Source: Apiosordaria backusii (Eukaryota > Ascomycota > Sordariomycetes > Sordariales > Lasiosphaeriaceae). Taken from it: a stretch of 64,000 nucleotides of DNA. Under the pieces are notes generated by a model. That model saw nothing but the letters and a program-made list of their open reading frames with translations. It was not told where the DNA came from and did not search any database. Where the stretch lies: NCBI GenBank assembly GCA_030549205.1, contig JAUKTV010000008.1, positions 992,001 to 1,056,000 on the forward strand. Reading direction: 5' to 3'. Shown here piece by piece: positions 1-10,614 of the stretch (the first letter of the stretch is position 1; each line of letters starts with the position of its first letter). The position numbers and the translations under genes were made by a program.

Positions 1-3000
1 AATATCACAAAAAACGGAGCTTACCGACCTCTTCTTTGTTTATTCTTCTCGGTTCTTTTTACGAATACGATCTAAAACCTCTCCCTTTCCCGTCACCATA
101 TCCCGCCTCGGCGGTCCCGTCCACGAACTATGTATTGCGCACTCTGTCAGTTTCCATACTTCCGCTTGACCTATCTCTATGCATTAAACCACCTCCGGTT
201 CACGGAAGTTACCGTTTTCTTTGTTTCTCCCTCAAAAGCTACAATCGCCACTTCCACACCAATTCCACGGACACGGGATTTCCTCCCAAGCTAGAAGATG
301 TCTTTGAAGGGAAACCCAAGCCGATGGATAGGATCCAAGAGAGAGCCAGATCACCGGGTATGACTTCCCTTAGTTTGTTCCAGGGGCGAATGAAAGAAAG
401 GGCCAAAGCCTGTGTTCGGAGTTCTGGCGTTTCTAGATTTTTTGGGGAGACAAAGAACTATTTTCGCACTGTACTCTGGAACGATTAAATCTCGAGAATT
501 AATCTAAAACGGCCATGAAGGTTTTCCCGCTGAAGTAGGGACGTAGAAGACAGGGCAAACACATGGCAGCAGGGGGGCAAGAACAAGGACATGGCGCAGA
601 ACATTAAGGTATGTAGGTCTGCCGGAGGAGAAATGGGGAGTGAAAACATGGTTTGGTTCGGTTTAAAAGTGTCTTGAAACAAACAAATTTGAGTGTATGT
701 AGGTATGTAAACGAGCGGAAGCAAACAGCCGCTATCACTCACGTGGTCTATCTACCCATGTCCGGTCCGGGTAGGTACCTACCTATCAGGGGGCAGAGGT
801 GGAAGAACGATATGGCAGTCCCGAAATACGGGAAGCCGCAGGAGAGAGTGTTACTGCGTTATGTCTGAAACATGCCCGGCTTCCCAACTTCCTTGACCGT
901 GACAGTGAGGAAGATGGCGGCAAGTGGGATGATAAAAACCACGCCATTTTGGGTGGTACGGAATAGAGGGCTTACCGAGGGGGTGGGTTACAAGGTTACG
1001 GGCGTGACACAAAAACGTGACACAAAGGAAGTTGAGTTCGTATATACCGGACAAGAACAAACTTGGGGCGAATGCTGTGATACGTCAAAGGCTGACTGGT
1101 GGATTTTCTGTCATATTTCTCAGGGGGTGGGCGGACAGGACACGCAAGGGGACAGGTTGGTCCATCGGGTTGGGAGAGTACCTTACACAGTAGGGAGGTG
1201 CTCAGATGGTTGGTTATACGGGTGGGTTGTCAAGCTCATTGGTGAGATGGGGGGGCGCATGTGTGACATCCGAGGCTCCGGCGCCGGAGCAAGGTTGTGT
1301 TTTTTTTGTCACCTTGTGTCATAGGTGGGTTTGGTAAGTTCTGCATTCTCCCGGACTGCCCGTTGGAGTACACTCAATCGGGGGGAATTGCTGTATAGAA
1401 TGAGGAAAGGGTTGTTGAACTATGACTAAGATAGATGAGGATAAAAGACCGAGTGACAAGAAGCAACAGATCATTGCTAGGTAGCTACCAAGGTATGTGA
1501 AATTCAGTGCCGGTATGAGTTGCCGCATCTCTGCATCTCATCATCAGCCTCACTCCAAGAATGTGCCATAGCCTCTCTACAGATCTGAAGAATGTTTCTC
1601 AAAGATGAGGACAATAAACGGTCCTCACAAACCGTTACTCAACGTGCGGTGTTATTCAGCCCCCCTTTCTACAGTTTAGCCCTACCGTCTGCCTACCTGC
1701 ATCTCACCACTCACACCCAAGAGATGAACAGATGTCCGTGATAGCGCGTGAATCCAGTTGCAGTCTTTACAGTGCGGCCTTTTCTCGAGTTTCACACACA
1801 CACACACCAGGCCCGACCGTATACAGACCCGAGCGTCCCGACGCCAATGACACAGCAGACCCCAAGGTGGGTAGTTGGGCTGGGTGGGTGGTATGTAGCG
1901 ATTTTGTGCTTGTGTGTGGTAAGCCTCGTGGAACTCGAGCATGCCTAAAAGATGACGAACGATGCATGTGTGTGTAAGATAGCCAGCCAGTCGTCACCAC
2001 CTGCCAGATTGTTTAGGTTCCATGAGAGCAAATACCGGGACCGGGGATAGCGGCCCGTTTATCTGTGTGCTGTAAGAGATAAAACCGCCGAAAAGAAGGG
2101 ACGAAGGGAGCCCAGCTGTAAGGGAGCAAGCACTAAAAACCGGCGATGAGGGCAATATCAGGCTGAATTGCGATGATGGAAGAGACGAAGAGATAAGAAG
2201 TAACTGTGTGGCAAAACTGAACAGTCAACAAAAAAGTTGTAGTGCGGCCGCGTGGACGGGTCTTGGACGGTGGCTCAGCATTGATTACCATTCCATTCCA
2301 ATGTGTTGTGAGGTTACCAGTTTCATGGTTAAGCAGGCAGCCCCAAGTCCACATTGTTGGAAAAAGTGTGTGTCCATGCTGTTGCATCGTTGCGTACGCA
2401 GGTGGGTGGAGGAGTGGGTATGGATGCCTCGTCTTCCGTATTATTTGTGGTGAAGAGGGATGTGGTGGAGGGGCACATACGACATCTCTCTCAATATAGT
2501 ACGTACCTGCAGGCAGGGCCACCGGCTCCATGTCCGCGCTCCAATATTTTGACGCAGAGAGGATCAGATATAACCTGTCAATGCGGATGCGTGGGAAGCA
2601 GCTTTGGGCAGATGCAATGCCACTGCGATACATCAGTAGTTTGACTGTACTCCGTAATGTCTGCCTGGCAACCACTGACATTGACAGCGACAAGTGGAAC
2701 ACAGAGATGCTTTGGCTTTTCGGGTATCCACGATCATATGCAACTCGTCATCGGCGATCGGACTACTGTACGAACTAAAGGGTACGAGTACATAAGTCGA
2801 GTCGTGACCCCAAAAAGACGTGTTGGAACGTCAAAGAGCACCGTGGCCATGGAACCGTCTTCGCTTTGTTTGGTTCGACGCCACATAACGATGACCAAAG
2901 AAACCGGAGAAGAGGCGTGGAGACACTCGAGAGGCGGAGACGGGGGCGGACCGATGTGATGGTTTGAGTGCGGAGCGGGTGGTGCGGGTCAGCCACAGGC

Positions 3001-4803
3001 AAAGCCAAAACGCTGGGCCCGGGAGTTTTGAATCTTGGGGATCCCGGAACTGAGGTTGCTGGGAATGTTGGTGTTTCTTTGTTGGTGAATCCATTCCAAT
3101 GTTTTCGGTGTTAAGAGACACTCGACGGCCCTTCCCGTCTGGAATGTTTGATGTCGAGCATTCCCTGAATGACTCGACGCAGTATGTAGAGATCAACGGC
3201 AGTTCCACACTCGATGGTCTTGTTCGGTCCCGTCGCCCACTCTTGAGCCAATGACAGATGCATCTTGATGGCGAGGAGGGTGCCTCTGTGCCGCGCTCCC
3301 AACTTTTCAATCTGACCGGTCCAAAAAGAGGTGGCACGCACGGTCCAACGTGTCCTTTGCCGTGGGACTGCACCAGCCATCAGTCATCAGTTGTGACGGA
3401 TCATCAAAAGCGGAGAGCAAAACGGATGGTGCTTGGCATCGTTCGTTCAACATGCTTTGCACGCCATCTGGGTGTGGAGCTAACATGCTAGCAACCGCCC
3501 TGTTTCCACACCACGAAGAAGAAGCTTGAGAGATTCGTGACAGAAATCAAATCACAAACACAGGCTGAATTCTTCCCTTAAAAAATTACGGCCGTTCCTC
3601 GGCATCAAGAACCAAAACCGGGTGTTTGATCCAAGGGACGAGGGACGGCACACACACACCGAGGCACGTCTGCGTGCCCCTGGGGCCGTGGTCTCTTTTG
3701 GCGAAATTGTGGCTGGCGGCAGGGCAGCGGCAGCAGCAGCAGCTCAAAAAAACTCGAGACGCAGGCTGCACCTAGCACACCCCAGCATGCGTTGCCGAGT
3801 CTTAGCGCATGTGTCTTTTGATCGAGGACGCTATTCACGACGAGATGAAGTGACAACTGAAAAGAAGAAACGTTGCCCTGTTGCTTGCATCTACGGGAAT
3901 GCCACGGGAGGAGATCACGAATGATGTTGGATCCATGGCCCGCCAGGCCGTTAGCGAATCAAATGCCTGCTGAGACGTGAAGGCTCCCAGTGTGAATGCT
4001 GCGGCAGAACCTGAACCCTGGATCACTTGGCTTGCTTCCTGTTGGTCAGATGGTCCACCCACACAGCTCGAGTGGTCCGTGTGGCCGAGAACAGGAAACG
4101 GCAGTGACGCACATCGCACTGTGTCGCCGTGTTGTGGGTGGCCAGGTTGCCAGGCCGCTCCCGCTGGGCCGGGAAGGACTCTCCGCTGGGGAACTCTGGA
4201 GTCCTCCAAAAACAGCCGGCGGGCGTTCCCCCAGAAATCTGGGTCGGCCAGTGGTAGCACACAGTGTGAGGGGGACAGGACCACACCCACTTCAGACGCA
4301 ACTTCCCATGCACGAGCCGTCACATTGCGCCCGCTCTTCATTTCCAGTCCCTGCCTCGCTCCCCTTCGTTCCAGGCCAGGGCCGCTGAACCGATCCTCTT
4401 TTCCCTCTTCCTTTTCACTTTGTCCCCATTTCTTTCCATCTGACATCCATCCATCTGCCTGCCTCTCGCCATCTCGGGTATCCGTATCTTCGTCCAAGAT
4501 ACAGACGGCGGCAGCACCAGTCTGTTTTGGCTGAGACGAACCAGCCGTGGGTCGACGCTACCACGCCTTTCCTGGGCTCACCCAATAAACATCGGACCCG
4601 ACCGTGCTTTTCCAGCTTACCGTCACTCTGGTTTCTGGAACCTTTGGCCTGCCCCCTTCTTTCGTCCCTCGCCCACTCCCAAAAACCAACCACCCGGAAC
4701 CTCCACTCTCTCTCCCTCCCAACACCATCACCACACCCCTTTTCGGCCGATAATTATTTTGCGCAAGTAGTCGTCGGTTTCAATTTGTGGTATTCTTGTG
4801 CAT
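1..4803. other. Intergenic, no supported gene
   Basis: No reading frame here has a recognisable domain, a convincing ATG or splice sites joining it to another coding block; the open frames are short and overlap on both strands. It holds a short CA run near 1796-1809 and a pyrimidine-rich stretch from about 4380 to 4760, typical of the region before fungal transcription starts. It probably contains the distal promoter of the veA gene that follows. Confidence 0.6.
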
Positions 4804-4846
4804 TGCAAACTGCGAACTGCGAATTGCGAATTGCGAATTGCGAATT
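4804..4846. repeat. Heptanucleotide tandem repeat, unit TGCGAAT
   Basis: Four exact TGCGAAT units run head to tail from 4818, preceded by TGCGAAC and a further diverged copy. The array sits about 300 bp before the veA start codon, in the likely promoter or 5' leader. No function can be assigned; the copy number is the kind that varies between strains. Confidence 0.85.
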
Positions 4847-4944
4847 TCGGAATTCATTGATTGATTGTTATTTGTTGCTGGCGCTACAAGGTAAGATGAC
4901 CATCTGACATCTGCAACCTGTCATTCGCACTTTCGGCTCTGCAG

Positions 4945-5030
4945 ATGACAGGCTGCGTTAAAGTTTGGCTGTCCCCGATGCGCAGGATATGATGCTGATA
5001 AGTGCGCCTCTGCAGTTCGTTGGTGATTGA
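4945..5030 (+). promoter_or_regulatory. Two overlapping upstream ORFs in the veA leader
   Basis: Upstream of the veA ATG lie two short ORFs: 4945-4992 (15 codons plus stop) and 4989-5030 (13 codons plus stop). They overlap by four bases as ATGA, and no further ATG occurs before the main start at 5121. Just before them, a GTAAG donor-like site near 4891 and a CTCTGCAG acceptor ending at 4944 could define a leader intron that would place the first uORF ATG right at the splice junction. Upstream ORFs are known in the Aspergillus veA leader. That they act here is inference. Confidence 0.5.
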
Positions 5031-5120
5031 GGGAGGTTTCGCCTATTTGTTTGGTACTGTAAGCTTGTCTGTTGGAAGGAAAAGAAAGAGCGTGGAAATT
5101 TGGAAGAGAAATCGTTCACG

Positions 5121-6830
5121 ATGGGCGCCCAAGTTGTCCCGTCGGCCTCTCACGGCATGCCGGCCTTGGAAGTCGCTGAGCCAAACCCGCCGCATATCAT
5201 TAACCGCGCCACCAAGGGAGGGCGCACTCTGTGGTATTGTTTGAAGGTCATCCAGCAACCCGAGCGCGCAAGAGCTTGCGGTTCAGGCCCAAAGTGTACG
5301 TGTGAAACCTCTTGACGGAAAATGTCAGAATTCAAGCTTCTAACATACCAAATAGCATCGGCCGACCGTCGCCCTGTTGACCCGCCTCCCGTCGTGGAGC
5401 TGCGCGTCTATGAGGGCCAGACATGGGAGATTGCCCAGGAAAAGGACATCACTTTTCTGTATAACGCCAACTTCTTCCTCTACGCCACTCTCGAACATGC
5501 TAGGGTCATGGCACACGGTCGCGTTCAGACGCCAGCAGCAAATACGCCACCTGTTTTGACCGGTATGCCTGTGTCTGGCATGGCATATCTTGACCGGCCT
5601 ACCGAGGCCGGCTACTTCTTGTTCCCTGATCTCTCGGTCAGGCACGAGGGGCGTTATCGACTGACGTTCAACCTGTATGAGGAGACCAAGGAGGACAAGG
5701 ACAAGGATCCCCAGAGCGAGAATGCCGCCCCCGAGGGCCAGAGCTGCGGCCCGACCCAGGGAGGGTCCTTCGACTTTAGGATGGAGGTCAAGTCACAGGA
5801 CTTCATCGTTTACAGCGCCAAGAAGTTCCCTGGTTTGGCCGAAAGCACTGCTCTCAGCCGCATGGTTGCCGAGCAAGGCTGCCGTGTCCGCATTCGCCGT
5901 GATGTCCGGATGAGACGCCGTGATGGAAAGGGCACAGGTGATTATGACAACGCCGAGGACGAGTATGCTCGCAGACCATCCCGGAGGACCGCAACGCCCG
6001 CGGCCGATGCTCGACCTGATTTCAACCGCAACCGATCAATGAGTGGAAGCGTTGAGCGTACCCCTTATTCTGCCGACCCTCAACGCCGCCCGTCGCTTGC
6101 CGACTACCCTGCGCCATACCCAGGACAGCAACCTCCCTCGGGAGGCCACCTTCAGTTTCTCAACGGAGGATCAAACGCTCCGTATCCCTCGCAGCCACCA
6201 CCTCAGAACTTTGCTCAGCCTCCATCGGTTCCCCCTTCTCCAGTGTACCCACCGAGCCAGGCCGCCCCTTACCCGGCCCAGACTTCGTACCCGGCTGCTC
6301 CTCCACCGCCGCCCCCTTCGTCGTACAAGCGCGACCGCACGCCTTCGCAGTCGTCGTACGCGCCGATTAACCCGGCTCCTCGTCGCGATAGTGTGCAGCA
6401 GCATGACTTCAGGCCATCGTCTGGCCACGTTACTCTCCCACCATTGGTTCCCGCTTACCCGCAACACAATTCTCACCACATGCCGCCTCCCAAGCTTCAG
6501 TCCCTGCCCCCGATCCAGATCAACGGTCCCCAGACGATTACCCTGCCCAGCGCCAGCCATCTCCCCATGCCGAGCCCGACGACACTGGCTGGCATTCGCC
6601 CCAACCTGCCCGGCCCGGCTCCCAGCCCTGTTGACCGCATTATGACGACACAGTATGCTGGCTCGAAGCGGGCTCACGACCAGTCGTTTAGGTACGATCA
6701 GGATTCTAGGCGGTACCAGGACGGCGCCCGTGACGACGGCTCTTTGGAGGATGCGGATGCTGGTTTTGGCCCGATGATATACAGGCGTGCTGATGGCGAG
6801 GTCAAGCTTGCGGATTATCCCCCTACTTAA
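5121..6830 (+). CDS. veA: Velvet-domain developmental regulator VeA
   Basis: VeA joins VelB and LaeA in a nuclear complex that couples light response to sexual and asexual development and secondary metabolism. Two exons, 5121-5295 and 5356-6830, encode 549 residues, close to the usual length of sordariomycete homologues. The 60 bp intron has a GTACGT donor and a TAG acceptor. Splicing creates the family hallmark: QQPERARACG followed by PKSSADRRPVDPPP. The velvet domain covers roughly residues 35-250, with the YNANFFLYATLE core and a basic stretch RRDVRMRRRDGK at its end that could assist nuclear import. The remainder is a Pro/Ser/Gln-rich disordered tail, as in other VeA proteins. The ATG at 5121 is the only in-frame ATG that suits the family's short N-terminus. 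Two uORFs precede it. Confidence 0.95.
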
Positions 6831-8151
6831 GATACCAAATGCTTCATGGCTTTGTGGCTTGATGCGTACTGTTGGGCTAGGTGTTTGGAGTTTTATATCA
6901 GTGTCCAGATGGACGGGGAATCGCACTTGGCTTGGATCTGTGCTCGGTACTTGATGGCCGGGCTTTTTTTTTTGTTTGTTTCATCTTATTGTATATACGG
7001 GCGACTATATGGGATGGGCATCTTATACCCAGGCTTTCAACGAGCTATGGATTGGACTGCTCGGGGACAGACATTCTTTACGTTTCCTTGGTTTGTTTCT
7101 TTCTGCCTGTTTTAAGCGCAACTTGGACGCACATACCACGCAGCGACACATACGTACGACCTTCATTTATGTTTCTTTTCCTTGGCACTCTTCTCTAGAG
7201 CGACTGAGAGGTCTTGTGTGGATGGGGCGGCAAAAGCAGTGGTTGCATGATTCAGATTGTGTATGCGTCTTTGTTTCTTTTTTAGGGCTGGGAGTATATC
7301 TTTTATGTGTAGGGAGGCCTGGATTCGGCCAGCGGTGAGTGGTGTATTTCTGGAATCGGGAGATGGAATCACTTTTTGTTTGAATATTTGAATATGAGAA
7401 TTACTTTTGAACTTTGCGCGTTGTACTGTGCTATGTGTTCTCATGTCTTTTGCACGTGTTGCTCGTGATACGCCGTGGTAAAAAGTACGAGACGAGGTTA
7501 CGCTCGAGGAGGATGCTCATTTTGGTTAGCAAGGCAAGGGATAAAATGTGTTGGCTGGACGCGAGTGGAGGTCGGTGCACGGCAGGGGTCCCGTTGTCAA
7601 GCCGTTGCCGGGTCGCATTTGGTGGTCAAACTGGGGTGCAGCGTGGAAGACGGGTCAAAATAACAAGCTTCGCCCCAGTTTCCCCTTTTTTTGTTCTCTT
7701 GCGCCAAAAAACAAGCTGCTGCATCGCTGCACACCATACTACTTTTTGACCCTGTGGCATCTGGTTTGTTGTTTTTGCCCTGCAAAAGAAGACCTGGGGT
7801 GTGGTTTTCTTGGTTGTGGAGAGACGGAGAGAAAGTCGACAGTTCCGAGTGTCTGGGTAGTCCGACTGGTCGCGCGAAAGTAAACAAACCGATTTCCCCC
7901 GACCCCCCGAATAAAAATCGCCCGCGCACCCGCGCACCCGCCGCCCGACCTCTCCACCGACTGAGCTGGCTCTGGCTCTGGCTTGTTGTCGCACACCGAC
8001 TAACGAACGAACGAACGATTGCCTGCCTGCCTGCCTCCACGATTAACCGGGTCTCACGGTTTTTTTATTTTTTATTACCCGCAATACGAGTTTACCAGCC
8101 ACGAGGTTTTATTTGGGTTTAGTCAGTCAGGGGTGAGAGGGGAATGCGTTG
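6831..8151. other. Intergenic between veA and the disordered-protein gene
   Basis: This holds the veA 3' region and the promoter and leader of the next gene. It contains small tandem repeats close to that gene's start: a GC-rich repeated CCCGCGCA motif near 7920-7940, an ACGA run near 8003-8018 and a TGCC run near 8022-8036. No coding sequence is supported. Confidence 0.7.
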
Positions 8152-10614
8152 ATGACTGACAGAATGGCTGCTGCTGCTGCTGCTGTTTCCATGTCGGGGG
8201 CAGGCGCAGAGGGGAGGGTGATGCCACCGCCGACGTGTTTACCGCCTTGGTCTGATCAACAACAGCGGTCGCAAGAACAAGAGTCGCAACAACAGTCGCA
8301 ACAACAATACCAGTCGCAACAATCGCAACAACAATACCAATCGCAACAACAATACCAATCGCAACAACAATCACAACACTCTCGACAACCAAGCTTCGCC
8401 GAACGTGAGCGCCAACAACAACAACAAAAAGAACAAAAGGGCCATCAGCGACGGGGCAGCAGCCCAGAAAAAGGGCAGAGCCGGTTTTTAGAGGGGAGCA
8501 TGAACGACAAGACCTCTGCTGTGCCGCCGGTCGAGTTCATCACGGGGAACAAGACAGAAGAAGAGATTAGGGAGTGGGAGAGGCAGTTTTACTACCCGGT
8601 TGTTTCTGCGAGCACGCCTGCGAGCCCGACGATGGGGGGGTTTGGTGGTGGGCACCCGTTGATGAGGCCGAGGAGTAGTGTGGGACAGATACTCAATGGG
8701 TTTGGGGGGAATAGCGGAGGTGTGACGACAAAAAAGTCGAGTGGGTTTCTTGCGCCGCTTTGGGATGGGGTAAAGGGGAAGTTGAGCTTGAGGGGGTCGA
8801 GGAGTAGTGGGAGTATTGACTCAACGGGTAATTCGGTGGGGGGTATTGTTGAGAGGGCGAAGCTTTCCAAGGTGGGGGGGGAGCAGGGTGGTAATAAGGT
8901 GGTGAGGCGGAAGGAGGAGGAGGAGGAGGTGGTGGTGGGGGTTGGGCTGGCGAGTCCCCCGACGAAGCAGCCGCCGCCGGGGATTATCACTGGTGCTGCC
9001 AATGGGACGAGTTATCCTTCTCGTGAGGAGGTGCTGGAGTCGTATAAGAACCTTCAGGCGTCTGGGTTTTTTAATGCGCATGCCATCAAGGGGACTAGGC
9101 ATCCCCTTCGCAATGCTGCGAGCGCGCCCATGACTAGGTCGGGGTATACCACCGTTCCGCCGCCGCCCATCGCGGTGACAGGGACCATGTCGCCTCCTTC
9201 TGGACCTTCATCGCCGACTGCGTCGTTGTATGTTCCTGGGGACAGAAGGTCCTTTGCCGACAGGTTAGCCGCTGCCAACAGCGAGCAGCAATTACGGTCC
9301 GCGCCCTCTGTTTCTAGCTTTAATCATCATCATCCAGCACCCACACGAGCCCCTCCTCCTCCTCCTCCGCCACCACCAGCCCAGCCGCCGAAAACAACCT
9401 CGCTAACAGCAAGTTCATCATCTGAAGAAGCGGAAGAAACCAACAACAGCCCTTCTTCTCGGGGAGTGAAGCGTCCGTCGCAGGATATCCACGGAGAGCA
9501 GGAAACCGCCACTAGGAAGTTGGTGAAGAAGCTCCGGAGGTCGGGAAGCAGGGCGTCTACCAAGACAAATTTCACTACTGCTAGCACCGCCACCCATCAG
9601 CATCATCATCATTTTATTCCCAACCACCGCTCTCGCCCTTCGACGTCGTCGGCCATGTCGGGGTTTTCTCTGTTTGGCGGCGGCGCGTCGTCGATTTATA
9701 CGACTACTAGCACGGTGATGGATAACGATGGTCTGACACCTACTCAGTCGCCGAGTAAAAAGGAGCGGCTAAAGTCGAAGATGAGCATTTCGAACCTGTC
9801 GGCCAAGTTGACGAAACTTCCTCACAACAAGGAGAACAAGGAGAAGGAGAAGAAGAAGGAGCGGTCGAGCTTTTTGGGGGGTTTGAGGAGGAGGAATAAG
9901 GGGTTGAAGAACCCCCCACCTTCGGAGCAGCCGCCGGTTGATGTTCATATCCAAGAGGATGATCATCCTATGGGTATGGGGATGGCGGCTCAAGTTGCTC
10001 AAAACATGGTGGCAGCTCCGTACGACGACGACGACGACGACGACGAGATGATGTTGGATGCGCCGTACATCACGCCCCACCCGACGCATTACCACGTTTC
10101 TAACCCTCATCCACATAACATCCACCATCATCATCAAAGAGGGGGATCGGTACCCCTTGCGACGCTGACCGAGTCCAGTCCGAGCAGGAGGAACATCACC
10201 CCTCCCACCTCGGCGTTCTACACCTCGCACTCCCACCAGCAACGGATCAGAAGGAGCCTGGAGCTGGAGATGGAACTGGACAGGGAGAACGAGGTTGTGA
10301 TTGTGCCGGACCGGGAGAGGGGGATCCCGAAGGTACCCAAGATCCCGAGGAGCTTTGTTAGCTATGGGGTGGGGAGGGCGGTGGTGGTTGATGTGGAGGA
10401 GGAGAGGAGGGTCAAGAGGGAGAGTCTGCAGGGAGTTTTGAAGATGAGGAGGCAGAGGGATAGTGGGATGAGTGGGTTTAGCTGGGGGAGTGGGAGTGGG
10501 AGTGGTGGGGGGAATGGGAATAGGAGTGTGTCTGGGATGAGCGGGATGAGTAGTGGTGGGGGGAGTAGTGTTGGGGGGGAGGTGTATGTTCATCCGCAGC
10601 AGAGTGGGTGGTGA
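8152..10614 (+). CDS. Disordered protein of unknown function, Gln-rich N-terminus
   Basis: One uninterrupted exon encodes 820 residues; the length of this open frame in a GC-rich region and its low-complexity but non-random composition support real coding. I do not recognise a named family. In order: an Ala run after the start; a Gln/Ser/Tyr tract (about residues 35-95, repeated SQQQYQ units); a segment reading FLAPLWDGVKGKLSLRGS near residue 200; a segment around ESYKNLQASGFFNAH near residue 300; poly-Pro, poly-His and poly-Asp runs (the last near residue 625); basic Ser-rich stretches; and a Gly/Ser-rich C-terminus. The two ordered-looking segments are the best candidates for conserved function. 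No membrane segment or signal peptide is seen. A polyadenylation-like AATAAA lies at 10691. The ATG at 8152 is preferred; a second is four codons later. Confidence 0.85.
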   Translation: MTDRMAAAAAAVSMSGAGAEGRVMPPPTCLPPWSDQQQRSQEQESQQQSQQQYQSQQSQQQYQSQQQYQSQQQSQHSRQPSFAERERQQQQQKEQKGHQRRGSSPEKGQSRFLEGSMNDKTSAVPPVEFITGNKTEEEIREWERQFYYPVVSASTPASPTMGGFGGGHPLMRPRSSVGQILNGFGGNSGGVTTKKSSGFLAPLWDGVKGKLSLRGSRSSGSIDSTGNSVGGIVERAKLSKVGGEQGGNKVVRRKEEEEEVVVGVGLASPPTKQPPPGIITGAANGTSYPSREEVLESYKNLQASGFFNAHAIKGTRHPLRNAASAPMTRSGYTTVPPPPIAVTGTMSPPSGPSSPTASLYVPGDRRSFADRLAAANSEQQLRSAPSVSSFNHHHPAPTRAPPPPPPPPPAQPPKTTSLTASSSSEEAEETNNSPSSRGVKRPSQDIHGEQETATRKLVKKLRRSGSRASTKTNFTTASTATHQHHHHFIPNHRSRPSTSSAMSGFSLFGGGASSIYTTTSTVMDNDGLTPTQSPSKKERLKSKMSISNLSAKLTKLPHNKENKEKEKKKERSSFLGGLRRRNKGLKNPPPSEQPPVDVHIQEDDHPMGMGMAAQVAQNMVAAPYDDDDDDDEMMLDAPYITPHPTHYHVSNPHPHNIHHHHQRGGSVPLATLTESSPSRRNITPPTSAFYTSHSHQQRIRRSLELEMELDRENEVVIVPDRERGIPKVPKIPRSFVSYGVGRAVVVDVEEERRVKRESLQGVLKMRRQRDSGMSGFSWGSGSGSGGGNGNRSVSGMSGMSSGGGSSVGGEVYVHPQQSGW

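Noticed and set aside
36..488. 150-codon open frame on the plus strand at the window start
   Set aside because: It opens on TTG rather than ATG, has no domain, and the region is open on the other strand as well.
3835..4497. 220-codon open frame on the minus strand
   Set aside because: No recognisable motif, composition unlike the real genes here, and two long plus-strand frames overlap it; probably a chance frame in GC-rich DNA upstream of veA.
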